64,000 nt of DNA from assembly GCF_001429505.1 (NCBI RefSeq), contig NZ_LMJW01000001.1:153481-217480 (forward strand), given 5' to 3'. The translations under genes were made by a program, and so were the position numbers. Origin of the DNA: Allobosea sp. Root483D1 (lineage in GTDB: Bacteria; Pseudomonadota; Alphaproteobacteria; Rhizobiales; Beijerinckiaceae). Every line of letters starts with the position of its first letter. Position 1 is the first letter of the stretch. The notes below the pieces were generated by a model that did not search any database, had not been told where the DNA came from, and saw nothing but the letters and a program-made list of their open reading frames with translations. Of the stretch, positions 10,600-18,344 are shown in pieces.

Positions 10600-11199
10600 A
10601 TGAGCGGACGCGACGCGGACACGCTCGGCTTCTATGCGGCCGAGGCAGAAATCTATGCCGGGCGTGCCCGCGAGCTCGGCGAGGCGCGGCTGCGACGCTT
10701 CGCCGAACTGCTGCCCGCCGGCGGGCAGGTGCTCGAGCTCGGCTGCGGCGGCGGACAGGACAGCGAAGCCCTGCTCGCGCTCGGCCTCGACGTCACGCCG
10801 ACCGACGGCTCACCCGAGCTTGCCGCAGAGGCGCAAAAGCGGCTCGGCCGGCCGGTCTCGGTGCTGCTGTTCGAGCACCTCGCGGCCGAAGCCGCCTTCG
10901 ACGGCGTCTGGGCCAATGCCTGCCTGCTGCATGTCCCACGTCCGGCCCTGCCCGGCATCCTCACGCGGGTGCACCGGGCGCTGCGGCCGGGCGGAGCCTT
11001 CTATGCCAGCTTCAAGGCCGGCGAGGCGGAAGGGCGCGACCGCTTAGGCCGCTATTACAACTACCCGGATGCCGGCTGGCTGCGCATGGCCTACGGCGAT
11101 CTCGGGTGGAACCGCATCGATATCGAAGAGAATCTTGGCGGCGGCTACGACCGGGAGCCAACGCGCTGGCTGCACGCAATGGCTATCAAGTTGTCTTGA
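10600..11199 (+). CDS. class I SAM-dependent methyltransferase
   Basis: The 199-residue protein shows a Rossmann methyltransferase core: motif I VLELGCGGGQDSEALL, an acidic motif II (VTPTDGSPELAAEA), and a motif near ANACLLHVPRPALPGIL followed by LRPGGAFYASFK. The C-terminus (YYNYPDAGWLRMAYGD) is typical of small-molecule methyltransferases of the Methyltransf_11/25 type. The substrate is unknown. It begins 10 bases after the LysE stop, so the two genes are probably one operon. Confidence 0.85.
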   Translation: MSGRDADTLGFYAAEAEIYAGRARELGEARLRRFAELLPAGGQVLELGCGGGQDSEALLALGLDVTPTDGSPELAAEAQKRLGRPVSVLLFEHLAAEAAFDGVWANACLLHVPRPALPGILTRVHRALRPGGAFYASFKAGEAEGRDRLGRYYNYPDAGWLRMAYGDLGWNRIDIEENLGGGYDREPTRWLHAMAIKLS

Positions 11200-11251
11200 A
11201 GCTGATGGCCCGGCCTTGACGCTGCGCGATCCGCGCACAAGTTGACGGACC

Positions 11252-12310
11252 ATGACACGCCGCAAGCTCCTGCGCCTTCTCGGTATCCCCGCTCTGCTCG
11301 GCTCGACCGGATTCGCCTGGGCCTCCTATGCGCGTTCGCGCAATCCCTACTATCAGGGCCCGGTCAGCGACCACTTCAACGGGCTCGTCTTCAGCGACGG
11401 CCGGCCCGTCACGAAGGGCCTCTCCGATGTGCTGCGCTGGCAGTTCTCGCAGCGCGAGCGCGAGGTCTTCCCGGCGCAGTACGAGGCCCCGCCGCAGGAC
11501 AAGCCGCCGGCACGCGTCGAGGGCCTGCGCGTCGTCCATCTCGGCCACGCCTCGTTTCTGTATCAGGTCGCCGGCCTCAACATCCTGATCGACCCGGTCT
11601 TCTCCGAGCGCGCCAGCCCATTCTCCTTCTTCGGGCCGAAGCGGGTGAACGCGCCGGGCGTCGCCTTCGCCGATCTGCCGAAGATCGATGTCGTGCTGGT
11701 CACCCATAACCATTACGACCATCTCGACGTCGAGACGCTGGCAGCGATCCATGCGCGCGACAATCCGCGGATGATCATGCCGCTCGGCAACGACGTGATC
11801 GCCAAGGCGCGCGATGGTTCGATCCGGGCCGAGGCGCATGACTGGGGCACGCGGCTGGACCTGTCGGACAAGGTCGCTGCCACGCTGGTGCCGAGCTATC
11901 ACTGGTCGGCGCGCGGCGCTTTCGACCGGCGCATGGCGCTGTGGTGCTCCTTCGTCATCGAGACGCCTTCCGGCAAGCTCTTCCACATCGGCGACACCGG
12001 CTACCATGACGGCTCGCTCTATGAGCGGCTCGGCCAGGAGCACGGCCCGTTCCGCCTCGCGGCGCTGCCGATCGGCGCCTATGAGCCGCGCTGGTTCATG
12101 AGCGACAACCACATGAACCCGGAAGAGGCGGTGGCGGTGATGCGCTCACTGCGAGCCGAGCAGGCGCTCGGCCACCATTGGGGCACGTTCCAGCTCACCG
12201 ACGAAGGCGTAAGCCGGCCGCCTGAAGCGCTCACCGTCGCGCTCGACAAAGCCGGGCTGCCGCAAGAGCGTTTCCGGCCGATGCGGCCGGGGCTGGTCTG
12301 GGAAGCTTAG
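11252..12310 (+). CDS. MBL-fold metallo-hydrolase (UlaG/NAPE-PLD-like)
   Basis: The 352-residue metallo-beta-lactamase-fold protein has an N-terminal basic and hydrophobic segment (MTRRKLLRLLGIPALLGSTG) that reads as a signal or membrane anchor. The metal-binding motif is VTHNHYDHLDVETL, with later His/Asp ligands in SYHWSAR, HIGDTGYHDG and LGHHWGTFQL. The layout matches the NAPE-phospholipase D/UlaG-like group, which cleaves phosphodiesters or lactones. Given the N-terminus it probably works in or at the periplasm. Its substrate is unknown. Confidence 0.85.
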   Translation: MTRRKLLRLLGIPALLGSTGFAWASYARSRNPYYQGPVSDHFNGLVFSDGRPVTKGLSDVLRWQFSQREREVFPAQYEAPPQDKPPARVEGLRVVHLGHASFLYQVAGLNILIDPVFSERASPFSFFGPKRVNAPGVAFADLPKIDVVLVTHNHYDHLDVETLAAIHARDNPRMIMPLGNDVIAKARDGSIRAEAHDWGTRLDLSDKVAATLVPSYHWSARGAFDRRMALWCSFVIETPSGKLFHIGDTGYHDGSLYERLGQEHGPFRLAALPIGAYEPRWFMSDNHMNPEEAVAVMRSLRAEQALGHHWGTFQLTDEGVSRPPEALTVALDKAGLPQERFRPMRPGLVWEA

Positions 12311-12320
12311 ACCGCAGCGC

Positions 12321-12350
12321 CGTCATGCTCGCCCTTATGGCGAGCATCCA
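12321..12350. repeat. short palindromic repeat, family D, second copy
   Basis: ATGCTCGCC (12325-12333) and GGCGAGCAT (12339-12347) form a perfect 9-bp stem around CTTAT, just after the MBL-hydrolase stop. The element starts CGTCATGCTCG, like the copy at 6003. It lies between two convergent genes and could help end transcription, though no T-run follows. Confidence 0.6.
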
Positions 12351-12427
12351 CGTCTTGAACACCGCGCTCGACCAGAGAAGACGTAGATGGTCCGGACAAG
12401 CCCGATCATGACGAGGAAAGCGCTGCG

Positions 12428-13306
12428 TTACTTCGGCTGGACGTAGACGTTGATCTCGAGATTCGGGTCGCCGGGATCCTTGAGGTCGCCGACATACTCC
12501 TCGAGGAAGGCGTCCTTCACGACGATGTTCTTGGCCTCGAGATAGGCCGTGATCGTCTCATAGGTCGAATCGATGTCGTCATAGGGCGCGGTGTGGACGA
12601 AGCGCAGCGAGCGCCCGGCCGGCGACTGGCTGTTGCGCACGCCGGTCGCCAGCGGCTTCGCCGCATCTGCCGGACGGTCGACCGGCAGCATCGCCTCGAA
12701 TTTGAAGCCGTTGTCGTCGGTCTCGACGAACAGGCTCAGGGGTCGGCCGGCAACCTTGAGCCCGGCCTTGTCAGCCTCGGTCCGCAGGAGCGTGATGGCC
12801 TCCGAGAGTTTCTGGAAGCCCTGGTCCCAGCTCGCCTGACCGGCGAGCAGCAGCACGGGCTTGGCCGTCAGCTGAATCTCGTCGACATCGGAAGGGTCGC
12901 CCTGTTTGCCGGCGAGTGTCGCATTCGGATTGGGCGCGCCGGTCTGCTGTTGCTGCACGGGAGGCGCCGGCTGCGGATTGGGCAGGGTCGGCGGCGGCTG
13001 GACGGGCTGCGGCTCGACCGGCGTCTGCGGCGCGGGTGCGGGCTGGACCGGCTGCGGCACGATCTGCCCCTGTGGAGCCGGCGGCGGCTGCACAGGCTGC
13101 GGCTCGGCCGGGACGGGCGGATTGGCCTGGCTTTGCGCCGGAGCCTGCTGCGCGGGTTGCGCGTTCTGCGCCGGCACTGCCGCGCCGGGCGGTGCGGCGA
13201 GCGGGGCGCTCTCCACGGCCGTCGGCGGCGCCACGCGCGTCTGCGCGGCGGCCGGATAGGCAAAGGCGAGCGCAAGGAGAAGCGCGCTGAATCTCGACTG
13301 CCGCAT
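12428..13306 (-). CDS. periplasmic GyrI-like domain protein with Pro-rich linker
   Basis: The 292-residue protein has three parts: a signal peptide ([22 protein letters not shown]), a linker of about 120 residues rich in Pro, Gln, Ala and Val with imperfect [14 protein letters not shown] repeats, and a C-terminal GyrI-like/SOUL-type small-molecule-binding domain (from [14 protein letters not shown] to VYVQPK). GyrI-like domains usually sit in cytoplasmic regulators, so a secreted version on a flexible stalk is notable. The ATG at 13306 begins the signal peptide; the longer frame upstream lacks support. The role is unknown; binding of a hydrophobic ligand such as heme or a drug is a family-based guess. 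Confidence 0.75.
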   Translation of the reverse strand: MRQSRFSALLLALAFAYPAAAQTRVAPPTAVESAPLAAPPGAAVPAQNAQPAQQAPAQSQANPPVPAEPQPVQPPPAPQGQIVPQPVQPAPAPQTPVEPQPVQPPPTLPNPQPAPPVQQQQTGAPNPNATLAGKQGDPSDVDEIQLTAKPVLLLAGQASWDQGFQKLSEAITLLRTEADKAGLKVAGRPLSLFVETDDNGFKFEAMLPVDRPADAAKPLATGVRNSQSPAGRSLRFVHTAPYDDIDSTYETITAYLEAKNIVVKDAFLEEYVGDLKDPGDPNLEINVYVQPK

Positions 13307-13447
13307 ACCCGAACATCCCGAGCTGACACGATCGATTCGCGCCGTGCCGCACGCTACGACGATCCCGTTACGGCAGGAAGATCGCGAAGGGTGGCATTTT
13401 TTCGACGTAGCGCTCATATACCCGCTTCATCATTGAGATGTGACGAT

Positions 13448-14332
13448 ATGAACGCCCTCGCCCACCGCCGGTTCCTCAAGATGAACGGACTCGGCAACGA
13501 GATCACCGTGCTCGACCTGCGCGGAACCAAGCACATCGTCACGGAAACCGAGGCACGCGCCATCGCGAGCCAGGAACGGACCCGCTTCGACCAGCTCATG
13601 GTCCTGCACGACGCGAAGGTGCCCGGCACCGACGCCTATGTCCGGATCTACAACACCGACGGTTCGGAGGCCGGCGCCTGCGGCAACGGCACGCGTTGCG
13701 TCGCCTGGGCGATGACCGCCGACCCTGAGATGGGACAAGCCGGCCGGGATGGCCTGCTGCTGCAGACCAAGGCCGGGCTCCTGCCGGTCGCGCGTCTGTC
13801 GCCGGCCGTCTTCACCGTCGACATGGGCGCGCCGCGCCTCGCCTGGGACGAGATCCCGCTGGCCGAGCCGTTCGAGGACACCAGCCGTTTCGAACTGCAG
13901 ATCGGCCCGATCGACGATCCGATCCTGCACACGCCCTGCGCCGTCAGCATGGGCAATCCGCACGCCGTCTTCTTCGTCGACGATCCTTATCGCTTCAACC
14001 TGGAGCAGATCGGCCCACTGCTGGAGAACCACCCGATCTTCCCGGATCGCGCCAATATCGGCCTCGCTGCCGTGACGGCGCCGGACCATATCGTGCTGCG
14101 GGTCTGGGAACGCGGCGCCGGCATCACTCGCGCCTGTGGCTCCGGCGCCTGCGCGGCGCTGGTCGCGGCCGTGCGCCGTGAGCTGTCCAATCGCAAGGCG
14201 ACCGTCAGCCTGCCGGGCGGTGATCTCGTCATCGAATGGCGCGAGAGCGACGGCCATGTGCTGATGACAGGCCCGGCCGCGCTCGACTGGGAAGGCGTGC
14301 TGGAGCCCGAGCTCTTCGCCGCCGTCGCCTGA
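13448..14332 (+). CDS. dapF: diaminopimelate epimerase
   Basis: The 294-residue cytoplasmic enzyme converts LL- to meso-diaminopimelate, needed for lysine and peptidoglycan. Both halves of the pseudo-symmetric fold carry their catalytic Cys: C78 in GACGNGTRC and a second in [12 protein letters not shown] near residue 225. [13 protein letters not shown] at the N-terminus and [13 protein letters not shown] are further signatures. The start is the ATG at 13448 ([17 protein letters not shown]). The stop overlaps the start of mtaB by one base, so the two are translationally coupled. Confidence 0.97.
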   Translation: MNALAHRRFLKMNGLGNEITVLDLRGTKHIVTETEARAIASQERTRFDQLMVLHDAKVPGTDAYVRIYNTDGSEAGACGNGTRCVAWAMTADPEMGQAGRDGLLLQTKAGLLPVARLSPAVFTVDMGAPRLAWDEIPLAEPFEDTSRFELQIGPIDDPILHTPCAVSMGNPHAVFFVDDPYRFNLEQIGPLLENHPIFPDRANIGLAAVTAPDHIVLRVWERGAGITRACGSGACAALVAAVRRELSNRKATVSLPGGDLVIEWRESDGHVLMTGPAALDWEGVLEPELFAAVA

Positions 14333-15609
14333 TGGCGGTCGAACTCGTCACCTTCGGCTGCCGGCTCAACCTGGTCGAGAGCGAGACGATCGAGCGGCAG
14401 GCGCGGGCCGCCGGCCTTGCCGATGTCGCGGTCATCAATACCTGCGCCGTGACGGCGGAAGCCGTGCGCCAGGCTGGCCAGGCGATCCGCCGGCTCGCCC
14501 GCGAGAAGCCGGAGCGCCCGATCATCGTCACCGGTTGCGCCGCGCAGATCGAGCCGGAGCGCTTCGCCGCGATGCCGGAGGTGACGCGGGTGCTCGGCAA
14601 TGCCGAGAAGCTCGACATCTCCCGCTGGCGAAGCCTCGCCAACTCGAACAGCCTGCGCGCGCGGAGCCCGCAGGACGATCCTGCCAGCAAGATCGTCGTC
14701 GGCGACATCATGCAGGCCCGCGATGCCGCCCCTCAACGCACGCAGGCGCTCGGCCAGCACACGCGCGGCTTCCTCCAGGTGCAGAACGGCTGCGACCATC
14801 GCTGCACTTTCTGCGTCATCCCGCTCGGGCGCGGCAATGCCCGCTCGGCCGAGGTCGACGAGGTCGTGGTGCAGGCGCGCCGCCTCGCCGCGGACGGCGC
14901 CAGCGAGATCGTGCTGACCGGGGTCGACCTGACGAGCTATGGCAGGGAGCGGCCTGAGGGGCCTACGCTCGGTGCGCTCGTCGGCGCGATCCTCGCGGCG
15001 CTGCCCGAGCTGAAGCGCCTGCGCCTGTCCTCGCTCGACGCGGTCGAGGTCGATGATGATCTGCGCGCCCTGATCGCCGGGGAGCCGCGGCTGATGCCGC
15101 ATCTGCATCTGTCGCTGCAATCGGGCGACGACCTTGTGCTGAAGCGGATGAAGCGCCGACACAGCCGCACAGAGGCGGTGGATTTCTGTGCTGAGATGCG
15201 CGACTTACGCCCCGACATCGTCTTCGGCGCCGACCTGATCGCGGGCTTCCCAACCGAGGACGAGGCGATGTTCTCCCGCACGCTCGCCCTGATCGAGGAG
15301 TGCGGCCTGTCCTATGTCCACGGCTTTCCGTTCTCACCGCGGCCCGGCACGCCGGCGGCGCGCATGCCGCAGGTCGCAGGCGGTGAGATCAAGGAACGGG
15401 CGGCCCGTCTGCGCGAGGCGGCGGAAGCGGCGCATGCCCGGCACCTTGCGGACCGCATCGGCCGGTCGCTCTCCGTTCTGACCGAGCGCGGCGATACCGG
15501 CCGGGCCGAGGATTTCACCCTTGTGCGCTTTGGTCGCAGCATCGAGCCCGGCCAGATCCTGCCGGTGACCGCCCATGCCCAGACCGGCAAATCGCTGCTG
15601 GCGGCTTGA
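14332..15609 (+). CDS. mtaB: tRNA t6A37 methylthiotransferase
   Basis: The 425-residue radical-SAM enzyme adds the methylthio group to t6A37 of tRNAs. The N-terminal MTTase domain shows TFGCRLN, INTCAVT and VTGCAAQIEPE, whose Cys bind the auxiliary cluster. The radical-SAM motif is CDHRCTFCVIP, followed by GRGNARS. The C-terminal part is short, with a weak TRAM-like segment. It overlaps dapF by one base. The pairing dapF-mtaB is the usual one in Rhizobiales, although the expected ftsY does not follow. Confidence 0.93.
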   Translation: MAVELVTFGCRLNLVESETIERQARAAGLADVAVINTCAVTAEAVRQAGQAIRRLAREKPERPIIVTGCAAQIEPERFAAMPEVTRVLGNAEKLDISRWRSLANSNSLRARSPQDDPASKIVVGDIMQARDAAPQRTQALGQHTRGFLQVQNGCDHRCTFCVIPLGRGNARSAEVDEVVVQARRLAADGASEIVLTGVDLTSYGRERPEGPTLGALVGAILAALPELKRLRLSSLDAVEVDDDLRALIAGEPRLMPHLHLSLQSGDDLVLKRMKRRHSRTEAVDFCAEMRDLRPDIVFGADLIAGFPTEDEAMFSRTLALIEECGLSYVHGFPFSPRPGTPAARMPQVAGGEIKERAARLREAAEAAHARHLADRIGRSLSVLTERGDTGRAEDFTLVRFGRSIEPGQILPVTAHAQTGKSLLAA

Positions 15610-15689
15610 CCGATCAGCCCATGCCGGCCCAATAGCCGCAGCAATTCGCCCGTCTCGTTACCGTCGCAATCCGGAATTAGCCCGTGACC

Positions 15690-16253
15690 ATGACCAGATC
15701 GCTTCGCCTGTCCGCCGCCCTCGCCGCCATCCTGTTCGCCGGAGGCGCCGCCGCGCAGTCCTATGGCGATTCCGCGAGCGGCCTGTCGGTCTCGCCACCC
15801 GCCGGTTTCAAGGCGGAAGCCGGCAAGCCGCATCCGCAATTCGAGGTGACGATCGACATCAGCTCGAAGACGGGCACGCCCAAGGCGGTCAACAGCACCG
15901 GCCAGCTCTGCACGCTCGGCTTCAAGAGCGCGACCCAGAACGGCCAGCTCAGCCGCGAGGCGATCAACGAGCAGATGGCCAAGCCGGAATGGCAGCAGCT
16001 CTATCGCGAGATGTTCGAGACGATCGGCACCGTGTCCGACTTCAAGCTGTTCGAGCACCAGGGCTTCGCCGGCGTCGAGCTGATCGTGACGCCCAAGACC
16101 GGGCCGAGCCCGCAGAATGTGCGCATGTTCACCTCGACCCTCGAGACAGCCAAGGGCCGCACCGCGCTGATCTGCGCCACCGACCAGGCCGGCCTCGCCG
16201 CCGCCCTGCCGCAGTTCAAGGCGCTGCGCGCGACGATCCACGCGCCGGAATAG
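15690..16253 (+). CDS. secreted hypothetical protein, 187 aa
   Basis: The protein carries a signal peptide (MTRSLRLSAALAAILFAGGAAAQS) and a mature part of about 165 residues with two Cys (STGQLCTLGF and ALICATDQ). The C-terminal half reads like a single alpha/beta domain that ends in FKALRATIHAPE. I do not recognise a named family. A GTG six bases upstream (15684) is an alternative start. It is most likely soluble in the periplasm and convergent with the acyl-CoA ligase gene. Confidence 0.75.
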   Translation: MTRSLRLSAALAAILFAGGAAAQSYGDSASGLSVSPPAGFKAEAGKPHPQFEVTIDISSKTGTPKAVNSTGQLCTLGFKSATQNGQLSREAINEQMAKPEWQQLYREMFETIGTVSDFKLFEHQGFAGVELIVTPKTGPSPQNVRMFTSTLETAKGRTALICATDQAGLAAALPQFKALRATIHAPE

Positions 16254-16269
16254 GGCCCGCGCGCGCCGC

Positions 16270-17988
16270 TCAGCCCGTCTGCGCGGCGACCTCCTCGCGC
16301 AACGCCCGCCGCAGCACCTTGCCGACATTGGTCTTCGGCAGCGTCTCGCGGAAGACGATGTGCTTTGGCACCTTGTAGCCGGTGAGATTCTCCTTGCAGA
16401 AGGCGCGCAGCTCCTCGGCCGTGACGCCCGGATTGCGCTTGACCACGAAGGCGGTCACCGCCTCGCCGGAGTGCTCGTCGGGCAGGCCGATGACGGCCGA
16501 TTCCAGCACGCCGGGATGCTTGGCGAGCACGTCCTCGACCTCGTTGGGATAGACGTTGAAGCCGGAGACGATGACCATGTCCTTCATCCGGTCGACGACC
16601 TTGACCTGCCCGTCCGGCAGGAGGACGCCGACATCGCCGGTCCGGAAAAAGCCGTCCGCCGTCATCACCTTGGCGGTCTCGTCCGGCCGGTTCCAATAGC
16701 CGACCATCACCTGCGGCCCGCGAATGCAGATCTCACCGGGCTGGCCAGCCGGCACGTCGTTGCCCTCGGCGTCGCGAATGGCGAAATCGGTCGAAGACAG
16801 CGGATATCCGATCGTGCCGGTGAACTCGGTGATGTCGGTGCGGTTGACCGAGGCGACCGGTGACGTCTCCGACAGGCCATAACCTTCGATGATCGGCCGG
16901 CCGGTGGCATCCTTCCAGCGCTTGGCGACGGCGGCCTGTGTCGCCATGCCGCCGGCGATGGCGAAGCGCAGTTCCGAGAAATCCACATCCTTGATCTCGG
17001 GATGGCTGGCGAGCGCATTGTAGAGCGTGTTGACGCCGGAGAAGAGCGTGAACCGACTCCCTTTCAGGATCTTCACGAAACCGGCGATGTCACGCGGATT
17101 GGCGATCAGCAGGCTCTTGGCACCGATCCGCAACATGAACATGCAGCAGCAGGTCAAAGCGAAGATGTGATAGAGCGGCAGCGCCGTCACCATGACGTGC
17201 TGATAGTCGCTGCGGCCATGGGGCGGCTCGAGCTGCCAGCCGAGCCAGAGCGCGCATTGCGCGACATTGGAGGCGACGTTGCGATGGGTCAGAGTCGCGC
17301 CTTTTGCGATGCCGGTCGTGCCGCCGGTATATTGCAGGAAGGCGACATCCTCCGGCGTGATCGTGACCGGGCTCATCGTCCCCGGTTGTGCGAAGATCGT
17401 CTTAAGCGACACCGCCCCTGGCAGGTTGTAGGGCTTGACCACCTTCTTGATCTTGCGAGCGACGAAATTGACGATCGTCCCCTTGAATCCCATCAGATCG
17501 CCGGCCGTGGCGATGACGATCGATTCCAGCTTGAGATTGGGCCGCGCCTCCTCGACGACATGGGCGAAGTTCTCGATCACCACCAGCGCACGCGCGCCGG
17601 AGTCGTTGAGCTGGTGGGTCAGCTCGCGTGCAGTGTAGAGCGGGTTGACGTTGACCACGGTGTAGCCGCCGAGCAGCGTGCCGAAGATCGTAGCCGGATT
17701 GGCCAGGATGTTCGGCATCATCAGCGCGATGCGGTCACCCTTCTTGAAGCCTTGGGCCTGCAGCCAGGCGGTGAAGGCGCGCGCCGCGCGACCGACCTCG
17801 GAAAAGGTGATCGACTTGCCGAAGCTCTCGAAGGCCGCACGATCCGGATAGGTCTCGTAGGCCCCGCGGATCAGATCGGCGAGCGTACCGACTCCAGCCT
17901 CGTCGATGGTCGGCGGCACGGCCGGCGGATAATGCGCCAGCCAGGGGCGCGTATCCGATGTCGCCTGAACCGCGGAAAGAGCCGTCAT
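16270..17988 (-). CDS. fadD: long-chain fatty acid-CoA ligase
   Basis: The 572-residue adenylate-forming enzyme activates fatty acids to acyl-CoA with ATP for beta-oxidation. AMP-binding motifs are YTGGTTGIAKGATLTHRN (P-loop), EGYGLSETSP and YWNRPDE. GFFRTGDVG and the C-terminal PKTNVGKVLRR, with the catalytic Lys, complete the fold. The ATG at 17988 has GGGAGG with a 6-base gap; another ATG six bases upstream would sit too close to it. The region upstream (18000-18344) holds two palindromes. Medium-chain or other acyl specificity is possible. Confidence 0.93.
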   Translation of the reverse strand: MTALSAVQATSDTRPWLAHYPPAVPPTIDEAGVGTLADLIRGAYETYPDRAAFESFGKSITFSEVGRAARAFTAWLQAQGFKKGDRIALMMPNILANPATIFGTLLGGYTVVNVNPLYTARELTHQLNDSGARALVVIENFAHVVEEARPNLKLESIVIATAGDLMGFKGTIVNFVARKIKKVVKPYNLPGAVSLKTIFAQPGTMSPVTITPEDVAFLQYTGGTTGIAKGATLTHRNVASNVAQCALWLGWQLEPPHGRSDYQHVMVTALPLYHIFALTCCCMFMLRIGAKSLLIANPRDIAGFVKILKGSRFTLFSGVNTLYNALASHPEIKDVDFSELRFAIAGGMATQAAVAKRWKDATGRPIIEGYGLSETSPVASVNRTDITEFTGTIGYPLSSTDFAIRDAEGNDVPAGQPGEICIRGPQVMVGYWNRPDETAKVMTADGFFRTGDVGVLLPDGQVKVVDRMKDMVIVSGFNVYPNEVEDVLAKHPGVLESAVIGLPDEHSGEAVTAFVVKRNPGVTAEELRAFCKENLTGYKVPKHIVFRETLPKTNVGKVLRRALREEVAAQTG

Positions 17989-18140
17989 CCTCATCCTCCC
18001 CTCTGCGGCCCACCCTGTTACCGGGCGTGAGCACCGCGCGGCGGACGCTCGGCTGCTGCCGGTCACGTTCCGCACCTTCTGATTGTCCTGCGCTACACTG
18101 CGCAAGCCTAGCGGCGGGCGCAAGCACCCGCCATTAGAAA

Positions 18141-18154
18141 GTTTACATATAAAC
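18141..18154. promoter_or_regulatory. palindrome upstream of fadD
   Basis: GTTTA-CATA-TAAAC is a perfect 5-bp inverted repeat with a 4-base spacer in an AT-rich patch about 150 bases upstream of the fadD start. It has the form of a site for a dimeric regulator. A TetR- or GntR-type fatty-acid regulator is a guess from the neighbouring gene; none is encoded here. Confidence 0.4.
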
Positions 18155-18278
18155 CTTCTTGCTGCAACAGACCTCATCGGGCGCCGCGCCAGATCGCAAG
18201 CACGGCGCCGAACCAAAGCCAGAGCCGAATCCGGTCAGATCGGGCCAACCTGACCGGCAAATCTGCCCTTCTCTTTTA

Positions 18279-18300
18279 GTTCATAGACTTTAGTCTGAAC
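18279..18300. other. bulged inverted repeat between fadD and the EF-G-like gene
   Basis: GTTCA-(TA)-GACT-TT-AGTC-TGAAC forms a 9-bp stem with a 2-base bulge. It lies 45 bases beyond the EF-G-like stop. No T-run follows on either strand, so termination is only one possibility; an operator for the fadD promoter region is another. The remaining sequence of 18000-18344 shows nothing I can name. Confidence 0.35.
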
Positions 18301-18344
18301 TGCTCCCCTCGCCGATTTGCCGCGCAAGCAGGCTGGAATGGGCC

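Noticed and set aside
12906..13259. Cys/Gly/Thr-rich open frame opposite the Pro-rich linker
   Set aside because: It is the antisense reading of [12 protein letters not shown] repeats; the apparent repeats come from the real gene on the minus strand.
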